This document shows, one piece after another, positions 36,512 to 40,611 of a DNA stretch of 40,611 nucleotides. The stretch is from Acidobacteriota bacterium. Lineage in GTDB: Bacteria; Acidobacteriota; Vicinamibacteria; Vicinamibacterales; UBA2999. The notes below the pieces were generated by a model. The model made no database searches, had not been told where the DNA came from, and saw only the letters and a program-made list of their open reading frames with translations. The stretch spans positions 1 to 40,611 of the forward strand of contig JACPTI010000117.1 in the NCBI GenBank assembly GCA_016192845.1, written 5' to 3'. Position 1 is the stretch's first letter; the number at the start of each line of letters is the position of its first letter. The position numbers and the translations under genes are program-made.

Positions 36512-37407
36512 GACACCGGGTGAAACCGGCCGTCGCGTTCGGCCGCCGTGAATCCCGCCGCCTCGATGTTGCGCCGGACCTCTTCGACCGGCGCCCGCCG
36601 CCGGCCGTCCGGCGCCTCGTCCGACGCGGTCACGTTGTCGAGGTCGTCGGCGCCGAAGGTCAGCGCCACCTGCGCGAGCTTCGGGCCGTCGCGCTGCCAG
36701 TCCACCTGCACGGTCGGGATGTTCGGCGCCGCCAGCCGCGCGATCGCCACCGCCTTCACGTCGTCGTACCCCGTGGTCGGGCGCAAGGCGTCGAGCACGG
36801 TCGGGAGCGGGCCGATCGCCCGGATGCCGCCAAAGCGCGCCTGCAGCGCGGCTGCCCGCAGCATCGCGCCGGTCCGCTCGGCGGCCGGCGCCTTCGCGAC
36901 GGTCAGGCGCAGCCGATCGAAGCCCGCCTGCCGCAGCGTATCGATCACCGCCGCCTCGTCGTCTATGGCATCCATGGGCATCTCGGCGAGCGCCTCGAGA
37001 CCGGCGGCACGCAATTCCGCCAGCACACGCGCGACCGGCAGCCCCGCGTTCGACCCCAGCCGCTCCACATCCTGCCAGCAGAAGCCGGACACGAGCCGAT
37101 CGCCGGCCACCGCCTTCGCGCTCTCGACGGCGGCACGTGCGCTGGTGAGCGACGTCGGGCAGCCGGTGATGCGGATTTCACGAGCAACCGGAGGCACCGC
37201 GTTCGCGAACGACGCGTCGAACGCACACGCCGCCACCCGCGCGTAGGTGACGCGCGTGCCGTGCAGGCGCCGGCGCAGCGCGTCCGCGAGCATCCCGACC
37301 GACAGGATGTCGGGCGTCGCGGCGAGCTGCGCGATGTCGTCCGCCGTCAGCCGCTCACCGGCATTTACCCGGTCGAGGAGGCGATCGAACGTGGAGGAAC
37401 TGGTCAT
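36508..37407 (-). CDS. MqnE/MqnC-like protein lacking the radical SAM cysteine motif
   Basis: This 299-residue protein has an N-terminus and C-terminus that match aminofutalosine synthase (MqnE): GERLTADDIAQLAATPDILSVGMLADALRRR early, and TTGYDDVKAVAIARL, IPTVQVDWQRDG and LAQVALTFGADDLDNVT late. Where MqnE has CxxxCxxC after the RVxY strand, this protein has RVTYARVAACAFDASFANAV. Its only cysteines are 61, 83 and 110, so no [4Fe-4S] site is possible. It is about 70-100 residues shorter than MqnE. It is coupled at both ends (ATGA with the oxidoreductase, GTGA with mqnA), so it looks maintained rather than decaying. The role is unknown; a partner or scaffold for MqnC or MqnA is one guess. Confidence 0.78.
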   Translation of the reverse strand: MTSSSTFDRLLDRVNAGERLTADDIAQLAATPDILSVGMLADALRRRLHGTRVTYARVAACAFDASFANAVPPVAREIRITGCPTSLTSARAAVESAKAVAGDRLVSGFCWQDVERLGSNAGLPVARVLAELRAAGLEALAEMPMDAIDDEAAVIDTLRQAGFDRLRLTVAKAPAAERTGAMLRAAALQARFGGIRAIGPLPTVLDALRPTTGYDDVKAVAIARLAAPNIPTVQVDWQRDGPKLAQVALTFGADDLDNVTASDEAPDGRRRAPVEEVRRNIEAAGFTAAERDGRFHPVS

Positions 37408-38351
37408 GCTGAGGGACTGGCGGAAATGATGTCCGAGACGCGGCTCGCCAGCGCCAGCGCAGCGCGCCCGTCGCGCCCGGTGACCGCCGGCGGGCGCCGC
37501 TCCCGAATCGCGGCGGCGAAGTCGGCCAGCTCGCGCCGCAGCGGCTCGTCGGCAACGACGTCGACGCGGCCGCCCTGGATGACCGGACGGCCGCCGTTTC
37601 GAGCCACGAGGCGGTACATCTCGACCTCCTGGGCCGCATAGTCGATCGAGATGTAGGCGTCGTGCTGAAAGAAGCGCGCCTTCCTGACCCGATCGCGGCT
37701 GATGCGGCTCGCGGTGACGTTGGCGATGCAGCCCGACGCGAAGCGCAGCCGCGCATTGGCGATGTCGACGCGCGGCGTGAGCACGTTGACGCCCACCGCC
37801 TCCACCGCATCGACCTCGGAGCCGACGACCGCGAGGAGCACGTCGAGATCGTGGATCATCAGATCGAAGATCACATCGATGTCGAGGCTCCGCTCGAGAA
37901 ACGTGCCGAGCCGGTGGATCTCGATGAACCGCGGGCGCGACACGAGCGGCAGCGCGGCCGCCACGGCCGGGTTGAAGCGCTCGGTGTGGCCGGTGGCGAG
38001 CACGGCGCCGCGCGCCTCCGCCGCCGCCACCAGCCGATCCGCGTCGGCCAGCGAGGCGGCCAGCGGCTTCTCGACGAGAACGGCAGCGCCCGATTCGACG
38101 AACGGCAGCGCAACCTCGACATGCAACGCGGTCGGCGTCGCGATAGAAACGCCGTCGACGCGCCCGACCAGCTCCGAGGCGTCCGTGTATGCCACCGTCG
38201 ACCACCGCGCCGCCACGTCCGCCGCCCGGTCCGGTTTGATGTCGGCAACGCCGACGAGCTCGACGCCGGGCATCTCCGCCAGGACGCGAGCGTGATGCTG
38301 CCCGACATGGCCGACGCCGACGACGGCAAGGCGGAGCGCCGCCACGTTCAC
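37404..38351 (-). CDS. Gfo/Idh/MocA family oxidoreductase
   Basis: This 315-residue NAD(P)-dependent oxidoreductase has the Rossmann motif [15 protein letters not shown], the EKP motif of the family ([17 protein letters not shown]) and the catalytic region [25 protein letters not shown]. It sits between lpxI and the mqn genes with 4-base overlaps on both sides (GTG start). Because its upstream neighbours make lipid A, it could be the UDP-GlcNAc 3-dehydrogenase GnnA that prepares amide-linked lipid A. However, no GnnB-type aminotransferase is in the window, so that assignment is speculative. Confidence 0.85.
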   Translation of the reverse strand: MNVAALRLAVVGVGHVGQHHARVLAEMPGVELVGVADIKPDRAADVAARWSTVAYTDASELVGRVDGVSIATPTALHVEVALPFVESGAAVLVEKPLAASLADADRLVAAAEARGAVLATGHTERFNPAVAAALPLVSRPRFIEIHRLGTFLERSLDIDVIFDLMIHDLDVLLAVVGSEVDAVEAVGVNVLTPRVDIANARLRFASGCIANVTASRISRDRVRKARFFQHDAYISIDYAAQEVEMYRLVARNGGRPVIQGGRVDVVADEPLRRELADFAAAIRERRPPAVTGRDGRAALALASRVSDIISASPSA

Positions 38352-39169
38352 GCCACGCTCCTTCCCACGATCGCGATGGCGGCGGCGTCCGCGGCGGCCA
38401 CCACCCCGTCCCCGTCGAGCACGAGCGTCTTGCCGGCGTCAATGGAGAGCGCCGACGCGCCGGCTCCCTGCATGGCGCGCACGGTCGCGACGCCGATGAC
38501 CGGCACGTCGAAGCGCATGTCCTGCTTCGGCTTGGCGACCTTCACGACGGCGACGCCCGGCCCGGCCAGGCGTCCGGCGCGCGCGATCACCTCGTCGGTC
38601 CCCTCCATCGCCTCCACCGCCACGACCGCCTGCTGCTTGACCGCGATCGTCTGGCCGATGTCGAGCGCGGCAATGGCGTCGGCCATGCGGTAGCCGAACT
38701 CGAAATCCCTCTGCTCGTCCGCCGTCGGGGCGCGCCCCGTGAGCACGCCGGGGCGTGCCAGCAGCGGGCCGAGCAGCGCGGTCGAGTCCATCAGCTCGAT
38801 GCCGCGCTCGCGGAGCACGTGAGCGACGGCGCCGATCAGCCCGTCGGTGTTCTTCGACGCGAGCTGCGTCAGGACGCGCAGGAACAGCATGTCCGGGACG
38901 ATGCCGCCCGAAAAGATCTTCGCGTGCTTCACCTGCCCCGCCATGACCGCGTGGGTGACTTTCGCCTGCTGGAGCAGGCTCACGCACGTGCCGAGCTGGC
39001 CGAGCGAGATCCAGTGGATGGCCGAGCCGTGGCGGGCCGCGGCGTCCGCCAGCTCGGGAAACGTCTCTTCCTTCGCGGCGATGATCGTGACGTCGTGCCC
39101 CTGTGCGCGCGCGGCGTCGAGCACGAGGAACGGGAAGCGCCCGTTGCCGGCGATTAGACCAATCCGCAT
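38348..39169 (-). CDS. lpxI: UDP-2,3-diacylglucosamine pyrophosphatase LpxI
   Basis: This 273-residue enzyme is the LpxI alternative to LpxH and hydrolyses UDP-2,3-diacylglucosamine to lipid X. It has [29 protein letters not shown] region ([14 protein letters not shown]), [31 protein letters not shown] and [16 protein letters not shown], matching the family throughout. The ATG at 39169 is the family start; the frame is open to 39244, but those 25 codons are repeat element E10. No Shine-Dalgarno site is visible. Confidence 0.93.
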   Translation of the reverse strand: MRIGLIAGNGRFPFLVLDAARAQGHDVTIIAAKEETFPELADAAARHGSAIHWISLGQLGTCVSLLQQAKVTHAVMAGQVKHAKIFSGGIVPDMLFLRVLTQLASKNTDGLIGAVAHVLRERGIELMDSTALLGPLLARPGVLTGRAPTADEQRDFEFGYRMADAIAALDIGQTIAVKQQAVVAVEAMEGTDEVIARAGRLAGPGVAVVKVAKPKQDMRFDVPVIGVATVRAMQGAGASALSIDAGKTLVLDGDGVVAAADAAAIAIVGRSVA

Positions 39170-39174
39170 ATCAG

Positions 39175-39252
39175 TGCTTGGTCCCTCGTGCCTTGTTCCT
39201 GGTCCGTTCCTGGTCCCTGGCACCAGGCACCAGGCACCAGGCACCAGGCACT
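39175..39252. repeat. Tandem-word hairpin element E10 (CCAGGCA heptads)
   Basis: The right part 39221-39252 is four exact heptads of ccaggca. The left part 39175-39222 is degenerate complement (tggtccc, tgccttg, tggtccg). The stop TAG of the fabZ-lpxA gene is part of the last unit. It fills the gap to the lpxI start. Confidence 0.92.
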
Positions 39253-40510
39253 ACTCATCGGCGACAAGCTCCTCGGCGCGCCGCGTCGGCCGCCGCAGAA
39301 TCACTCCGCGCTGCGAGCTGCGGATGAAGCCGACCAGGTACCGCACCTCGGGAGACGTGAGCGTGGCGTCCTGCTCGATCTGGACGAGCGCGCGCGACGT
39401 GTTGAGCTTCGACTGCAGCAGGTACCGGTACGCCCGCTTGAGCTGGCCGATCGTCTCCTCCGTGAACCCGCGCCGCACGAGGCCGACGGTGTTGAGGCCG
39501 TAGATGCGCGCCCGGTTGCCGACGGACTTGCCGAACGGAAGCGCGTCTTTCGTGATCACGGAATACCCGCCGACGTACGCGTGGCGCCCGACGCGGCAGA
39601 ACTGATGCACGCCGGAATAGGCGCTGATCGTGGCGAAGTCCTCCACATTGACGTGGCCCCCGAGCGTCGCGCCGTTGCCGAAGATCGTGTCGTTCCCGAT
39701 GTGACAATCGTGCGCCACGTGCACGTACGCCATGAACAGGTTCCGGTCGCCGATCCGGGTGTGGCCGCCGCCGCCCTGCGTCCCGCGGTTGATCGTCACG
39801 AACTCCCGGAAGATGTTCGCGCGGCCGATCGTCAGCCGCGTCCGCTCCCCCTTGTACTTCAGGTCCTGCGGCGCCAGCCCGATCGAGGCCATCGGATAGA
39901 TGCGCGTGTCGTCGCCGATCTCGGTGCAGCCGTCGATCACGACCGACGCGCCGATCCGGCAGCGCGCGCCGATAACGACATCCGGGCCAATCGTGCAGTA
40001 CGGTCCGATGGTGGTGCCGGCGCCGATGCGGGCGGCCGGGTGCACTTGCGCCGTCGGATCGATGTAGGCGGCGCCCGGCTCGACCGCCAGCAGCAGCGTC
40101 GCCTCCGCCACAGTCTGGTCGGCCACGTACGCGGTCGCCCGCGCCTTCGCCAGCCGGGTCCGGCTCCGGCCCAGACAGACTTCGAGCCGCAGGCGGTCGC
40201 CGGGCACGACCTGCCGCCGGAACTTCGCGTTGTCGACCCCGCGGAGCCACACGCGCGCCGTCGTCGGCACGCCGGATCGTTCGAGCAGGAGCACGGCCGC
40301 CACCTGCGTCAGCGCCTCGATCATGAGAACGCCCGGCATCAGCGGCGATCCGGGGAAATGGCCCTGGAAGAACTCCTCGTTGACGGTGACGTTCTTGATG
40401 GCGACGAGCCGCGCCCCCGCGTCGTGCTCGGCGACGGTGTCGATGAGAAACGAGGGATAGCGGTAGTAGACGCGGTCGAGCAGTGCGGGGAGATCAAGAG
40501 ACAGGGGCAC
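39251..40510 (-). CDS. FabZ-LpxA fusion: 3-hydroxyacyl-ACP dehydratase and UDP-GlcNAc O-acyltransferase
   Basis: This 419-residue two-domain protein begins at a GTG. Residues 1 to about 145 are a FabZ hot-dog domain with both catalytic residues, His51 in GHFPGSPLMPGVLM and Glu65 in IEALTQ. From about 149 a left-handed beta-helix of hexapeptides begins (IDPTAQVHPAARIGAGTTIG). It contains the LpxA catalytic block VHVAHDCHIGNDTIFGNGA and SAYSGVHQFCRVG, and ends with the LpxA helical domain (RRGFTEETIGQLKRAYRYL). FabZ and LpxA compete for 3-hydroxyacyl-ACP, so fusion would tie lipid A to fatty-acid elongation. FabZ and LpxA are usually separate neighbours. Confidence 0.93.
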   Translation of the reverse strand: MPLSLDLPALLDRVYYRYPSFLIDTVAEHDAGARLVAIKNVTVNEEFFQGHFPGSPLMPGVLMIEALTQVAAVLLLERSGVPTTARVWLRGVDNAKFRRQVVPGDRLRLEVCLGRSRTRLAKARATAYVADQTVAEATLLLAVEPGAAYIDPTAQVHPAARIGAGTTIGPYCTIGPDVVIGARCRIGASVVIDGCTEIGDDTRIYPMASIGLAPQDLKYKGERTRLTIGRANIFREFVTINRGTQGGGGHTRIGDRNLFMAYVHVAHDCHIGNDTIFGNGATLGGHVNVEDFATISAYSGVHQFCRVGRHAYVGGYSVITKDALPFGKSVGNRARIYGLNTVGLVRRGFTEETIGQLKRAYRYLLQSKLNTSRALVQIEQDATLTSPEVRYLVGFIRSSQRGVILRRPTRRAEELVADE

Positions 40511-40517
40511 GAGATCG

Positions 40518-40603
40518 GTTTTCAGGTTCTCAGGTGCTCGGGTGCTCAGGTGCTAAGCATATCCGGAACCCAAGCACCGGAGCGCCGGAGCGCCGAAGAA
40601 CCC
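40518..40603. repeat. Tandem-word hairpin element E11 (CAGGTGCT octads) at the right edge
   Basis: The left arm 40520-40556 is octads caggttct, caggtgct, cgggtgct, caggtgct. The right arm about 40565-40603 is ccggaacc, caagcacc, ggagcgcc, ggagcgcc, an imperfect complement. It lies upstream of the fabZ-lpxA start, presumably between it and a further co-directional gene beyond the edge. Confidence 0.85.
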
Positions 40604-40611
40604 TCCGTTTA

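Noticed and set aside
36508..38442. A 644-residue fusion of the oxidoreductase region with the MqnE-like protein
   Set aside because: The first half is an out-of-frame shadow of the oxidoreductase gene; the real MqnE-like gene begins at the ATG at 37407 with ATGA coupling.
39170..39244. 25-residue N-terminal extension of LpxI
   Set aside because: It translates repeat element E10; the family start MRIGLIAG is at 39169. The extensions of acpP (to 23178) and fabG (to 23911) were rejected for the same reason, and that of mqnP (to 33539) because it reads the upstream gene out of frame.

Overview
The window is GC-rich bacterial chromosomal DNA with compact operons. A Gram-negative outer membrane is implied by FabZ-LpxA, LpxI, LptE, a TonB-like protein and an Oar-like TonB-dependent receptor. 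Menaquinone is made by the futalosine route. A large Ser/Thr kinase carries a C-terminal TolB/PD40-type propeller. Together these suggest an Acidobacteriota genome, probably Vicinamibacteria. That placement is inference from gene content, not a phylogeny. No rRNA, tRNA, transposase, phage or CRISPR locus was seen, and no gene-free stretch exceeds 300 bases.

Layout: (1) 1-3381, minus strand: a Tat-exported molybdenum hydroxylase (2Fe-2S, Mo and FAD subunits). The FAD subunit runs off the left edge, where its reading frame turns into what looks like undecaprenyl-diphosphatase, so the edge may be chimeric. (2) 3618-6518, plus: an Oar-like outer-membrane receptor. (3) 6665-12443, minus: an exported HpcH/HpaI-type aldolase, lptE, leuS, a histone-deacetylase-fold hydrolase and a tandem ACT protein. 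(4) 12542-17167, mixed strands: a DUF456 membrane protein, two related coiled-coil proteins (one built on 63-bp DNA repeats), the kinase-propeller protein and a small SEC-C membrane protein. (5) 17280-40510, minus: one unbroken co-directional run of about 23 kb. In transcription order it holds fabZ-lpxA fusion, lpxI, a Gfo/Idh/MocA oxidoreductase, a radical-SAM-like protein without its cysteines, mqnA, mqnC, an aminofutalosine-deaminase-type amidohydrolase, mqnP, menG/ubiE, a TonB-like gene, a 27-codon membrane miniprotein, miaA, hfq, deoB, dgt, yceD, rpmF, plsX, fabD, fabG, acpP, fabF, etfB, etfA, ETF-QO and a DUF374 acyltransferase. The run joins lipid A, quinone, fatty-acid/phospholipid and electron-transfer functions, i.e. 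envelope and respiratory-membrane building.

The most striking feature is non-coding. From 10.8 kb to the right edge, almost every gap longer than about 45 bases between co-directional genes is filled from stop codon to start codon by a long hairpin. Its two arms are imperfect tandem repeats of a 7- or 8-base word. Eleven such elements are annotated. The word differs from element to element, but the two arms of one element match each other. Several supply the stop codon, or even the last residues, of the upstream gene, and several leave no visible Shine-Dalgarno site for the next gene. Three other short palindromic families are also present. Other points of interest are a cysteine-less MqnE-like protein inside the mqn cluster, the FabZ-LpxA fusion, and a miaA frame that has lost its stop and runs through hfq.
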